Below are positions 24,856 through 33,950 of a stretch of DNA of 64,000 nt, in pieces (position 1 is the first letter of the stretch; each line of letters begins with the position of its first letter). The notes below the pieces were generated by a model. The model did not search any database. It worked only from the letters and a program-made list of their open reading frames with translations, and was not told where the DNA came from. Location: NCBI RefSeq assembly GCF_036226365.1, contig NZ_CP108462.1, forward strand, positions 3,638,501 to 3,702,500, written 5' to 3'. The translations under genes were made by a program, and so were the position numbers. Source of the DNA: Streptomyces sp. NBC_01262 (lineage in GTDB: Bacteria > Actinomycetota > Actinomycetes > Streptomycetales > Streptomycetaceae).

Positions 24856-27800
24856 GTGGAACGTCGTAGCTTCAGGCTGCCCGCCTTCAGGCTGCCCGCG
24901 TCCCGGCGTACGACGGCAGGGGTGGCCGCACTCGTCACCGCCGCGCTCGGCGTCGGACTGCTCGCACCGGACTGGGGCGAGCCGCAGTCGGCCGCACCGA
25001 AGAAGACCGAGGCGGCGGGCCCGCTGAGCGAGGACGCCGCGCAGGAGAAGGCCGTCGCCGGCGGCAAGCCGGTCGAGGTCACTTCGCTGCGCAGCGAGAC
25101 GTCCACCACCTACGCCAAGCCCGACGGCAGCTTCGAGCTGACGGTCAGCGGCGCGCCGGTGCGGGCCAAGGTGAACGGCGTCTGGAAGCCGATCGACACC
25201 GAACTGGTCAAGGTCAAGGGCGGTTTCGCCCCCAAGGCCGCCGCCGACCCGGTGGTCTTCTCGGCCGGCAGCGGTACGCGTACGACGAAGAAGAGCGCGG
25301 CCACGGCGAACCAGGCGGTGTACACGACACGCACCGCCAACACCGGCGGGACCCGGGTGCTGCGGGCCGCGGACGCCGACGACACGTACACCCCTCTCGC
25401 GACCCTGACCAGCGGCGAGCACACGGTGACCCTGAGCTGGCCGGGCGAGCTGCCCGAGCCGGTGATCTCGGGGGCCAGCGCGCTGTACCGGAATGTGTTC
25501 TCCGGCGTCGATCTGCTGATGACGGCCCGTGACAGCGGCTTCAGCCACGTACTGATCGTGCACAACGCGCAGGCGGCGGCCGACCCGGCGCTGGCGAAAC
25601 TCAGTTACGGGCTGTCGTCGCCGGACCTGACCTTCCATCTGGACCCGTCGACCAGCGTCGTGACCGGTGAGGACAGCGCCGGGAACGAGATCGCGGTCTC
25701 CCCGACCCCTTACATGTGGGACTCGGCCGGCACCCTGGCCGTGACCGAGGGCGAGGACCCCGAGCCGGCCGAGCCGAGCGACGACCCGACGCCCACGTAC
25801 TCCGAGGAGCCCGGCGCGCCGGCCACGGACCTCCCCGGCGAGGGCGACGACACCGAGGCGAACGCCGACACGGCCGCGTACCGGAACGCCGCCGCGACCG
25901 ACGACACCCCGACCGACGACGAGGTGCTGGCCCTCAAGGGCCTGGCCGGGCCCGACCCGGGTACGCACGCCGCGGTGGCCAAGGCCGCTCTGAGCAACCC
26001 CGGCACCACCTCCGGCGTCCTGAGCATCGTCCCGGACGCCGACCTGCTGGCCGACGAGGACACGCAATACCCGGTCTTCATCGACCCGACGATCTACGGC
26101 AAGACCAAGAACTGGACCACCGCGTACAACCGCTACCCGTCCTCCAGCTTCTACGACGGCGCCAACTACAACACCGGCACCACCGAGGCCCGGGTCGGCT
26201 TCGAGTCCACCACGTGGGGCAAGTCCCGGTCCTTCTTCAAGCTCGGCTGGTCCACCTCCATCAAGGGCGCCACCGTCTCCTCCGCGAACATCAAGCTGCT
26301 GGAGACGTACGCCTGGTCCTGCTCCGACCGCTCGGTCGAGCTCTGGTACACCGGCGGCATCTCCTCCAAGACGACCTGGAACAACCAGCCGGACTGGAAG
26401 TCAAAGATCGGCGCCAAGTCCTTCGCGCACGGCTACAACTCCTCCTGCCCGGACGCGTACGAGAGCTTCGACGCCAAGAGCATCGCCCAGGACGCGGCCG
26501 ACGGCGGCTGGACCTCGTTCGCCATCGGCCTGCAGGCCGCCGACGAGACCTCCGCCTACCCCTGGAAGAAGTTCAAGGCCGAGACGTCCAGCGCGCCCAA
26601 GCTGACCATCAACTACAACCGCAAGCCCAAGCTGCCGAGCAGCGTGAAGCAGTCGCCGGGCAGCACGGGCTGCGACCTCACCTCGCCGTACCAGCGGATC
26701 GGCAAGCGCACGCTGGTCCTGTCCGCCCACTCGTCCGACCCGGACGACACCTCGACCAAGCAGGACCTGAAGTACCTCGACTTCGAGCTGTGGCACACCG
26801 GTGACGGCGACAACAAGATCCTCGACAAGAACGCCACCGTGGACAGCGACGGCGACGCCTCGGCCAGCGTGAGCTACACCAAGTTCGTCACCGGCTACAC
26901 CTACTCCTGGCGGGTGCGCGCCATCGACGCCAGCGGCGCGGCCTCCAGCTACTACCCGACCAAGGACCCGGCTGTCTGCCGCTTCATCTACGACGCCGAC
27001 GCCCCGAACGAGCCGATCGTCACCTCACCGGACACCGACTTCCCCGCGGCCGACGAGGACGGCACCATCTGGTCGGCCAAGCGCTTCGGCACCACGGGCA
27101 CCTTCAAGTTCGCGCCCGGCGTCGGGGAGGACGACAACGGCAACGAGGTCACGGACGCCGACATCACGCAGTTCTGGTGGTCGTGGAACTCCACCAGCTA
27201 CGCGAACCACGTGACCGTCGCGGCCACGAAGTCGTACAGCGCCTCCACCTTCGCCCCGCCGTCCGCGGGCCCCAACGTCCTGTACGTCAAGGCCATCGAC
27301 AGCGCCGGCAACCCCTCACTCGGTACGAAGTACGTCTTCTACGTCACGCCCAAGGACGCCGCCGACAAGGCCGGCGACGTCACCGGGGACGCCAAGCCGG
27401 ACCTGTTCGCCATCACCTCCGGCGGCAACCTGATGCTCTACCCGTCCAATGACCTGGACACCGCGGGCGACCTGCACATGGGCATGTACGCCGCCCACAA
27501 CAAGGGCACGGTCCTCGTCGGCAGCGACGACTACAACGCCTACTGGGTGCAGAGTCACTGGGTGGACGGCGGCAGCTCCACCGTTCCCGCCCTGATCGCG
27601 CACGGCGCCGACGCCTACCCCGGCGACGGCACCGGCGACCTGTTCGCCCGGATGCCGGACGGCAAGCTCTACCTCTACCCGGGCGACGGCTACGGCAGCG
27701 TCGACATCTCCCGGCGGATCTCCGTGCGGCTGCCCAGCGGCTCACCGGACCCGGCGGACTTCGACCAGATCATCGTGGCCGACTACAACGTCGACGGCCG

Positions 27801-28299
27801 CCCTGACCTGTTCGCCACCACCACGGCCGGGGCGTTCTGGGCCTTCTCCGGCTACACCGGGGCCACGTTCGCCACGGCGAGCAAGATGGCGACCACCGCC
27901 TGGGCCGCCCGCGACATGGTGTCGGTCGGCGACCACAACGCCGACGGCGAGCCCGACCTGCTGTGGCGCACCGGGGCCACCTCCGGCAACCTCTACATCC
28001 GCTACGGAAAGCCGGACACCACCAACGGCGGCTCCACCATCGCCTCGCTCGCCGCGGCCGCCGACTCCCTCACGGGCGCCGACACCGTCTACGCGACCGG
28101 CTGGACCATGACCGCCGTACCGGTAACTCACCTCCACGGCACGCCGGATGTCACCGGGGACGCCATCCCCGACATCTGGGCCCTCGCGAGCGACGGCACC
28201 ATCAAGATCTACGCCGGCGGCTCGGCGGCCATCGGCAGCGGAACGGCCGTCATCAGCGCGGACAGCGAGTGGGCGACCACGAAGCTGACCTTCGGCTGA
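24856..28299 (+). CDS. Secreted DNRLRE / FG-GAP (VCBS-like) repeat protein
   Basis: 1,147 residues from the GTG at 24856, preceded by GGGAGGACC. A signal-like N-terminus (VAALVTAALGVGLLAPDWG) is followed by a beta-rich region (to about 390), an acidic Pro/Asp/Glu linker near 295-345, and a DNRLRE domain at about 394-587 with the FFKLGWST and TSFAIGLQA strands. A fibronectin-like region comes next, then about five FG-GAP/VCBS-type repeats from about 838 (DVTGDAKPDLFAITSGG, DYNVDGRPDLFATT, DHNADGEPDLLWRT, DVTGDAIPDIWALAS) that would bind calcium in a beta-propeller. Divergent from the Rhs toxin. DNRLRE modules often occur at the N-termini of Rhs proteins in Streptomyces, suggesting a shared surface or delivery role (inference). 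Confidence 0.85.
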   Translation: MERRSFRLPAFRLPASRRTTAGVAALVTAALGVGLLAPDWGEPQSAAPKKTEAAGPLSEDAAQEKAVAGGKPVEVTSLRSETSTTYAKPDGSFELTVSGAPVRAKVNGVWKPIDTELVKVKGGFAPKAAADPVVFSAGSGTRTTKKSAATANQAVYTTRTANTGGTRVLRAADADDTYTPLATLTSGEHTVTLSWPGELPEPVISGASALYRNVFSGVDLLMTARDSGFSHVLIVHNAQAAADPALAKLSYGLSSPDLTFHLDPSTSVVTGEDSAGNEIAVSPTPYMWDSAGTLAVTEGEDPEPAEPSDDPTPTYSEEPGAPATDLPGEGDDTEANADTAAYRNAAATDDTPTDDEVLALKGLAGPDPGTHAAVAKAALSNPGTTSGVLSIVPDADLLADEDTQYPVFIDPTIYGKTKNWTTAYNRYPSSSFYDGANYNTGTTEARVGFESTTWGKSRSFFKLGWSTSIKGATVSSANIKLLETYAWSCSDRSVELWYTGGISSKTTWNNQPDWKSKIGAKSFAHGYNSSCPDAYESFDAKSIAQDAADGGWTSFAIGLQAADETSAYPWKKFKAETSSAPKLTINYNRKPKLPSSVKQSPGSTGCDLTSPYQRIGKRTLVLSAHSSDPDDTSTKQDLKYLDFELWHTGDGDNKILDKNATVDSDGDASASVSYTKFVTGYTYSWRVRAIDASGAASSYYPTKDPAVCRFIYDADAPNEPIVTSPDTDFPAADEDGTIWSAKRFGTTGTFKFAPGVGEDDNGNEVTDADITQFWWSWNSTSYANHVTVAATKSYSASTFAPPSAGPNVLYVKAIDSAGNPSLGTKYVFYVTPKDAADKAGDVTGDAKPDLFAITSGGNLMLYPSNDLDTAGDLHMGMYAAHNKGTVLVGSDDYNAYWVQSHWVDGGSSTVPALIAHGADAYPGDGTGDLFARMPDGKLYLYPGDGYGSVDISRRISVRLPSGSPDPADFDQIIVADYNVDGRPDLFATTTAGAFWAFSGYTGATFATASKMATTAWAARDMVSVGDHNADGEPDLLWRTGATSGNLYIRYGKPDTTNGGSTIASLAAAADSLTGADTVYATGWTMTAVPVTHLHGTPDVTGDAIPDIWALASDGTIKIYAGGSAAIGSGTAVISADSEWATTKLTFG

Positions 28300-28313
28300 C
28301 CCGGCTGACCCGG

Positions 28314-28360
28314 CTTTCCCAGTACCCCCGCTGAACGCCTCAGCCGGGGTACTGGGAAAG
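28314..28360. terminator. Nested hairpin between convergent genes
   Basis: CTTTCCCAGTACCCC and its perfect complement enclose an inner stem GCTGA/TCAGC. It begins 15 bases after the DNRLRE stop and includes the last codons and stop of the gene on the other strand at 28340. It probably terminates both transcripts. Confidence 0.7.
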
Positions 28361-28630
28361 GCCGGTGCGCAGGTCCTCGGCGTTCATGACGGGGCGGACC
28401 GCCACCTTGGCGCCGACCTGGAAGAAGGGCTCACAGATGGTGGGCAGCTGCGAGGACTCCGTCATGTCGAAGACGATGAAGCAGGTGCGCTCGCCCTCCA
28501 TGGCGGTGAAGTAGGAGGATTCGGGCTTGAGGTGTTCGAGGATGCCCTCGATGACCTTGGACAGGGTGCCCTCGGTGACAAGCTGGTTCGCGGCCTCGGT
28601 GTTGAAGCGGGCGGTCAGGAGCATGCGCAT
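28340..28630 (-). CDS. Small conserved cytoplasmic protein (DUF3303-like)
   Basis: 96 residues from the ATG at 28630, preceded by GGAAGG at good spacing. The sequence MRMLLTARFNTEAANQLVTE, then EGERTCFIVFDMTESSQLP and FFQVGAKVAVRPVMNAEDL, is a ferredoxin-like small alpha/beta pattern seen in dimeric alpha-beta-barrel/DUF3303 proteins. Function unknown. A longer in-frame start at 28741 lacks coding character. Divergent from the amidase gene at 28766. Confidence 0.75.
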   Translation of the reverse strand: MRMLLTARFNTEAANQLVTEGTLSKVIEGILEHLKPESSYFTAMEGERTCFIVFDMTESSQLPTICEPFFQVGAKVAVRPVMNAEDLRTGLSQYPG

Positions 28631-28699
28631 GGCGCTCAACCTTCCGGCTAGCGGTTCTCGGGCTCGTATACAGCGTCTCGCCGTAGGGTAAAGGGCGCA

Positions 28700-28711
28700 A
28701 CCCATATGGGT
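28700..28711. promoter_or_regulatory. Perfect palindrome ACCCATATGGGT
   Basis: A 12-base perfect palindrome in the intergenic region between the small DUF3303-like gene and the amidase gene, about 55 bases before the amidase start. A possible operator; no known regulator is assigned. Confidence 0.35.
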
Positions 28712-28765
28712 GAGATCGCGGCATTTCGCCTGATATTTCAAGGATTATCTTTCTAGGGTCGATTC

Positions 28766-29533
28766 ATGTCGATTCCTCCCGCGCATCGCGCCGCCCGCAG
28801 CGCCAGCTTCTCGTCCCGGCTGTCCCGCCGGGGGGTGATCGGGGCCGCGGGCGCCGCCGCTGCGGTCGCGGCGGGAATCGCGTTCGCGCCGAAGGCGGCG
28901 GCCGATGCGGCGTACGACGTGGAGTACGTGCCGCGCGCGGCGTGGGGGGCCGATGAGGGCAAGCGGTTCAAGGCGGACGGGACGGAGAACTCGCCGGCGG
29001 TGTACCAGCGGGCGCAGGCGATGACGGTCCATCACACGGATACGCAGAACGGGGACCCGGATCCGGCGGCGACGGTCCGGGCGATCTACGAGCACCACGC
29101 GATCACCAACGACTGGGGCGACATCGGCTATCACTTCCTGATCGACGAGGCCGGCCGGATCTACGAGGGCCGCTGGTCGGGGAACGACGGGCTGCCCGGG
29201 CACGACCGGCAGGGGCGGGTCGTGACGGGCTTCCACGTGGCGGGGTGCAACTCGGGGAACATCGGGATCGCGCTGCTGGGGACGCTGGTCGAGCAGGGGC
29301 CGACCGACGCGGCGGGGGCGGCGCTGGTGCGGCTGGCGGGGGCGATGGCGCGGTTCCACGGGATGGACCCGAGGGCTCGGACCACGTACACGAACCCGAT
29401 GACCGGGGCGAAGCGCGAAGTGACGACGCTGCAGGGGCACCGGGACTGGATGCGCACCGACTGCCCCGGCGGGACGATGCACGGGCGGCTGCCGGCGGTC
29501 CGGGCGGCGGCGGCACAGCGCGCCCGGAAGTGA
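28766..29533 (+). CDS. Secreted N-acetylmuramoyl-L-alanine amidase (PGRP/amidase_2)
   Basis: 255 residues. A Tat signal peptide (SRRGVIGAAGAAAAVAAG, cleaved around residue 47) directs export. The catalytic domain shows the zinc ligands of the PGRP/T7-lysozyme fold: H89 in MTVHHTDT, H225 in LQGHRDWM and C233 in TDCPGG. It also has the conserved IGYHFLIDEAGRIYEGR region. It would cleave the bond between N-acetylmuramic acid and L-alanine in peptidoglycan, in cell-wall remodelling or lysis of neighbours. No wall-binding domain is attached. Confidence 0.92.
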   Translation: MSIPPAHRAARSASFSSRLSRRGVIGAAGAAAAVAAGIAFAPKAAADAAYDVEYVPRAAWGADEGKRFKADGTENSPAVYQRAQAMTVHHTDTQNGDPDPAATVRAIYEHHAITNDWGDIGYHFLIDEAGRIYEGRWSGNDGLPGHDRQGRVVTGFHVAGCNSGNIGIALLGTLVEQGPTDAAGAALVRLAGAMARFHGMDPRARTTYTNPMTGAKREVTTLQGHRDWMRTDCPGGTMHGRLPAVRAAAAQRARK

Positions 29534-29612
29534 CATCCCGCCCTGTCGTGACCCCGTCAATGCCAGGATGAGGAACGCGCTCGTTCTACGACTGGTACTG
29601 GGGAGGACATTC

Positions 29613-30359
29613 GTGACAGGCACGGAGTTCGCGGTGGCCACGGAGGCCGCCGTGGTGTGGGTGGGGGCCAAGTTCATGACCTCGGAGGAACTGGCCGATG
29701 AGGAGAAGCGGCTGGGGCTGCCGGGGAGGGCGCTGTACTTCCGGGGGCGCTCGGCGGTGGTGGGCGATCTGTCGGGCGTCGTGCTGAAGGAGGTCTTCGG
29801 TATCTTCCCGGCCTGGCTCGCCGACTGGGCGGCCGAGGCGGGGGCCGCGGTGACGACGGCGGAGGCGGTGGCCGCGTACACCCGGGTCATCGAGACCTGG
29901 GGCACCGGGCATCTGGCGGGCGCCGACGAGCCCGGGCGCACCGCCGAACTGGCCTTCCGGGTCACCGACCGGACCGACGCCAGCGCCCTGCCGCTGTTCG
30001 CGGGCTGGCGGGCGGCCGCCAGGCCCGAATCGCCGGAGGGCGCACTGGCCTTCGCCGTCATGCTGCTGCGCGAGCTGCGCGGCGGCCTGCACTTCGCGGC
30101 GCTGCGCGCGTACGGGGTCGGGGTGCCGGACGCCGTCACCGTCGACCCGACCGGCGGGCGGGGCCGGCTGCTGCGCACCGGCTGGCCCGAGGCCGACGCG
30201 GACGCGCTGCTGGAGCGGGCGGCCGGCATCCCCGACCTGGCCGAGCGCTGGCAGGAGGCGCACCGACGCACCGACGAGACCTTCGGCCGGGCGGCGGCGG
30301 AAGCGCTGGACGCGGCCGAACTGGCCGAGCTGCGGGAGCGGTTGACCGCACTCGCGTAA
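29613..30359 (+). CDS. Helical conserved protein (SCO6745-like family)
   Basis: 248 residues from the GTG at 29613, with GGGGAGGA nearby. The sequence is mostly helical; FMTSEELADEEKRLGLPGRALYFRGRSAVVGDL-type wording is typical of the uncharacterised actinobacterial SCO6745 family (the middle GRALYFRGRSAVVGD is the most distinctive part). An upstream in-frame ATG at 29568 exists but lacks a ribosome site. No membrane segment or signal. Function unknown. A perfect hairpin follows. Confidence 0.7.
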   Translation: MTGTEFAVATEAAVVWVGAKFMTSEELADEEKRLGLPGRALYFRGRSAVVGDLSGVVLKEVFGIFPAWLADWAAEAGAAVTTAEAVAAYTRVIETWGTGHLAGADEPGRTAELAFRVTDRTDASALPLFAGWRAAARPESPEGALAFAVMLLRELRGGLHFAALRAYGVGVPDAVTVDPTGGRGRLLRTGWPEADADALLERAAGIPDLAERWQEAHRRTDETFGRAAAEALDAAELAELRERLTALA

Positions 30360-30363
30360 AGAA

Positions 30364-30402
30364 CGTGGGGCCCCGGACCTGAATCAGGTCCGGGGCCCCA
30401 CG
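30364..30402. terminator. Perfect 19-bp hairpin between convergent genes
   Basis: CGTGGGGCCCCGGACCTGA and its complement are separated by one base. It lies between the stop of the SCO6745-like gene (30359) and the stop of the leftward S8 protease gene (30418). Confidence 0.8.
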
Positions 30403-30417
30403 CCTACTGCCTACCGC

Positions 30418-33400
30418 TTACTTCGCGAGGTAGGCGTTGTAGATGATCTGCGAGAGCGTGTTGCCCTTCTTGTCCGTGACGTTGGCCTTGAAGGAGACAC
30501 CCTTGCCCGCCGCCGGGTTCTTCAGCGTCACCTTGCCGCTGGAGACCTTGAGCTTCTTCCAGGTCGTGCCGCCGTTGACGGAGTAGTACACCGTCAGCGA
30601 CTTCAGGTTGCTGCCCGCGGCCGAGCCCTGGACCTTGACCGGCACCTTGACCGTGGCCTTGGCCTTGGAGGTGTTGGAGGTGGTCAGGGTCGGGCTGTAG
30701 CGGACGACGGAGGCCGGGAGCTTGACGAAGTCATCCGCCGCGACGTGCTTGGAGGAGAACGTCCAGGTCGAGGTGATCTTGCTGCTCACGGTCGCGATGG
30801 AGCTGCGGGTGACCGTGGTCGTCAGCTTGTACTTGGCGTTGCCCGCCGGGACGGTGAAGGCGACGTCGAGGTCGTCGATCGAGCCGGCGAGGGTCTTGAG
30901 CTTGGTCCCGTTCCGGTAGATCGTCGTCGAGGCCTTGTCGTAGTCCGAGCCGCCCACGTGACCCGCGCCATCGGTGAAGAGATCGAAGATGCCGAAGATC
31001 GTGTCACCGGTGCGGTAGAGGCCGTTGCCGTTGGACGACGTGATGATCGGGCCGATGACACCGCCGTTGAAGGAGCTGGTGTAGCTCTTGCCCGCCGTGT
31101 ACGTCTTGTTGCCGGCGCTGTAGATCACCGGGATCGCGGAGAGGTCCTTGGGCGCCTGGACGAAGAGCTGGCCCCAGGTGGAGGTCTTCGCGGTGACGTA
31201 GACCGTCCGGGTGTACGGCAGCTTGCTCAGGGTGAGCACCGCCGGACCGCCGTTGCCGTAGTCGTCGTAGGTGAGGACGGTGCCGTAGGTGCCGGTCTTG
31301 ACGGCGTTGGCCCTGGTGGTGACCTTGGCGTAGTCCGCGGCCTTGGTGACCTTGGTGTAGCCCGTGAAGAACTTCTTGGTCTGGGCCGCCGAGGTGTTGT
31401 ACTCCTTGCTGCCGTGCCGCCAGCTGGTGTTGATGGAGGCCGTCAGCGCGGTGGCGCTGAGCGCGGCCCCGCTGTGCGCGGTACGGAAGCCCGTGAAGCT
31501 GGCCAGGTACAGGAAGCTCGCGTAGCCGGAGGAGTCGTTGAGCAGGAAGCCGACCGAGCCGCCGACCTGCTTGGCGCTGGTGTCCGGGACGGTGACCTTC
31601 AGGGCCTTGGCGGTACGGGAGTCGAAGGTCAGCGTGGCGTCGCCGGTGAGGCTGAGCTTCGGGTGGGCGATGTAGTCCTCGCCGGTCACCGCGGTGCCCG
31701 CCGCGTTGAGCGTGACGAGGTCGCTGTCCAGGGTGTACGTGCCCTTGGGGAGCCGCACCTTGACGGTGTCGCCGCGGTCGGTGCCGAGGACGTACTGCCA
31801 CTGGTCCGCGACGGCCGAGGAGAGACCGGTGATGGTGTCGATGTAGTTCTCGGTCGCGGCGCCGCTGCGGTTGAGGTGCTTGAGCGTCAGCGTGTAGGAC
31901 TCGACCTCGCGGGTGATGCCGGCGGCGGTGCGCACCGTCTGGCCGTCCGCGGAGGTGCCGACGACGTAGCCGCTGTAGGAGCCGATGACGGAGCCGGCGT
32001 TGGGGTCGGCCGTCAGGTCGACGGTGGCGGTGCCACCGGCCGGGACGGTGACCGTGCTGGCCGAGAGGGTGAAGAAGCCGGCCGCGGTGGCGGCGCCGCT
32101 CGGGTCCGTACCGCTGGCCGTGAGGTCGAGCGTGACGTCAGCGGCACCGGTGTTGGTGTACGTGATCGTCTTGGTCTCGGCGGTGTCGTCGGTGTGCGGC
32201 CACGAGGCGGTGGCGAAGCTCACGGACGAGTCGGCGGTGACGGTCTGGGTGATCGCCTTCGTCAGGTCGGCCTGGCCGGAGCCCTGCTGGAAGGAGGTGT
32301 AGCCGAGACCGGCGTCGGTGGTGGAGGAGACCAGGGCGTCCTTGATCTGCTCTCCGGTCCAGGTGGGGTGCTCCTGGGCGAGGATGGCGGCGGCGCCCGC
32401 GACGTGCGGGGTGGCCATCGACGTACCCGAGATGGTCAGGTAGCCGGCCGGGTTCTCGCCGACCTCCTTGTCGATGACGCTGCCGGAGGCGGCGGCGGCC
32501 GTGACGTCGACGCCGGGGGCGGTGAGGTCTGGCTTGACCGCGTCGTCGCCCACGCGGGGGCCGCGCGAGGAGAAGTCGGCCAGCGCGCTGGTCTTGTCGA
32601 CGGCGCCGACGGTGAGCGCGGAGTCCGCGCTGCCCGGGGAGCCGACGGTGCCCGCGGCGTCGCCCTCGTTGCCCGCCGCGATGACGAACAGCGTGCCGTA
32701 CTGGGCGGACAGGGTGTTGACGGCCGACTCCAGCACGTCGTTGCCGGGGACGTCGGTGCCGCCGAGGCTCAGGTTGACGATCTTGGCGTTCTCGGCGGCC
32801 CACTGCAGGCCTGCGAGGATGCCGGCGTCGTCGCCGGAGCCGGTGTCGTCCAGGACCTTGCCGTTGAGCAGCGTCGCGCCCGGGGCGACACCCTTGTAGT
32901 AGCCGCTGGAGGCCGCGCCGGTGCCGGCCGCGATCGAGGCGACGTGGGTGCCGTGGCCGAACTTGTCGTCGGCGGTGGTGGCGGTGGAGAAGTTCTTGGA
33001 CGTCTCGACCTTGGCGCCGTTCAGGTCCGCGTGGCTGGTGCGGATGCCCGTGTCGAGGATGGCGATCTTCACGCCGGTGCCGTCGAGGGACGGGCTCTGG
33101 GCCCAGGCCGTCGGGGCGCCGATCTGGGTGCGGCTCCAGTCGACGTCGGACGCCTTCTGGATCGCGTTGAACCAGACCGTCTTCAGGCCGGACTCGGCGG
33201 TGGCGTACGGGCTCGCGCCCTTGGGCTCGTTGGTGAGCGCCTGCCACACCCCGGCGGTGTCCTGCTGGTCGGTGGTGACGGACTCGCCGTTGAGCTTGCT
33301 GTACGTGTGCGTGATCTCGGCGCCGTCGGCGGCGTGCAGCTCGGCCTTGGCCTCCGGCTTGCTGCCCTTGTACGTGACGATGTAGCCGAGGCCCTTGGCC

Positions 33401-33786
33401 TGCGCCTTGACGTACTCGGCGCGGCTCTGCGTCGTGACGTCGAACAGGCGGCGGTCGACCTTGCCGGCGGCTATCAGCTTGGCGGCGTCGAGCGGGATCA
33501 CATAGGTGTGACCCTGCGCCTTCCGCACCGATATCGACACGTCCGCGCGGCCCGCGGCGCGCTGGATGCCGATCACCTTGCCCTTGGCGTTGACCGCGAC
33601 CCGGTCACCGGTGATCAGCGTGATCCATGTGACCTTGCCCTGCTTGGCCGCCGCCGCCTTCGAGGCGGTGACCGCCTGCGCGGGTGACGCGGCTCCGGCC
33701 GGCGTGATCGCCAACGCCGCGGTCACTGCCGCGGCTACCCCCGTGGCGAGCGCGACAGCGCTCGCCTTCTTCCATCCTGCGTACAA
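30418..33786 (-). CDS. Secreted S8 (subtilisin-like) serine protease, copy 1
   Basis: 1,122 residues, starting at TTG (33786) after AGGGGAC. Signal peptide to about residue 35. An N-terminal propeptide region (to about 225) carries a 'LITGDRV' start shared with the paralogue at 35253. The catalytic domain (about 235-500) has the full triad D245 (ILDTG), H278 (GHGTHVAS) and S456 (SGTSMATPHVAGA), plus oxyanion N373 (AAGNEG). About 600 C-terminal residues contain Ig/fibronectin-like beta domains, ending in the same GKGVSFKANVTD-type tail as the paralogue. An extracellular protease, likely in nutrient supply or development. Confidence 0.92.
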   Translation of the reverse strand: MYAGWKKASAVALATGVAAAVTAALAITPAGAASPAQAVTASKAAAAKQGKVTWITLITGDRVAVNAKGKVIGIQRAAGRADVSISVRKAQGHTYVIPLDAAKLIAAGKVDRRLFDVTTQSRAEYVKAQAKGLGYIVTYKGSKPEAKAELHAADGAEITHTYSKLNGESVTTDQQDTAGVWQALTNEPKGASPYATAESGLKTVWFNAIQKASDVDWSRTQIGAPTAWAQSPSLDGTGVKIAILDTGIRTSHADLNGAKVETSKNFSTATTADDKFGHGTHVASIAAGTGAASSGYYKGVAPGATLLNGKVLDDTGSGDDAGILAGLQWAAENAKIVNLSLGGTDVPGNDVLESAVNTLSAQYGTLFVIAAGNEGDAAGTVGSPGSADSALTVGAVDKTSALADFSSRGPRVGDDAVKPDLTAPGVDVTAAAASGSVIDKEVGENPAGYLTISGTSMATPHVAGAAAILAQEHPTWTGEQIKDALVSSTTDAGLGYTSFQQGSGQADLTKAITQTVTADSSVSFATASWPHTDDTAETKTITYTNTGAADVTLDLTASGTDPSGAATAAGFFTLSASTVTVPAGGTATVDLTADPNAGSVIGSYSGYVVGTSADGQTVRTAAGITREVESYTLTLKHLNRSGAATENYIDTITGLSSAVADQWQYVLGTDRGDTVKVRLPKGTYTLDSDLVTLNAAGTAVTGEDYIAHPKLSLTGDATLTFDSRTAKALKVTVPDTSAKQVGGSVGFLLNDSSGYASFLYLASFTGFRTAHSGAALSATALTASINTSWRHGSKEYNTSAAQTKKFFTGYTKVTKAADYAKVTTRANAVKTGTYGTVLTYDDYGNGGPAVLTLSKLPYTRTVYVTAKTSTWGQLFVQAPKDLSAIPVIYSAGNKTYTAGKSYTSSFNGGVIGPIITSSNGNGLYRTGDTIFGIFDLFTDGAGHVGGSDYDKASTTIYRNGTKLKTLAGSIDDLDVAFTVPAGNAKYKLTTTVTRSSIATVSSKITSTWTFSSKHVAADDFVKLPASVVRYSPTLTTSNTSKAKATVKVPVKVQGSAAGSNLKSLTVYYSVNGGTTWKKLKVSSGKVTLKNPAAGKGVSFKANVTDKKGNTLSQIIYNAYLAK

Positions 33787-33899
33787 CTTGTCCCCTGGTG
33801 TCTGCTGTTGGACACGCGGGAGCAGTGGTTTCCGAGGCGCGCGTACGCGAAATTCCCCCGCGGGCGAAGCCCCCCACCGACACCCCGATGACGATTCTC

Positions 33900-33928
33900 A
33901 GTATCTTCACACGATCTGAGAACCTCAA
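33900..33928 (-). promoter_or_regulatory. Predicted promoter of S8 protease copy 1
   Basis: On the minus strand TTGAGG (complement 33923-33928) and GATACT (complement 33900-33905) are 17 bases apart. About 115 bases separate the -10 from the TTG start, leaving room for a leader also found upstream of the other protease copy. Confidence 0.5.
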
Positions 33929-33950
33929 TAGTCACACTGTCAACAACGTG

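Noticed and set aside
30745..33687. A 980-residue plus-strand frame opposite S8 protease copy 1
   Set aside because: Antisense shadow; the minus strand shows a complete catalytic triad and signal peptide.
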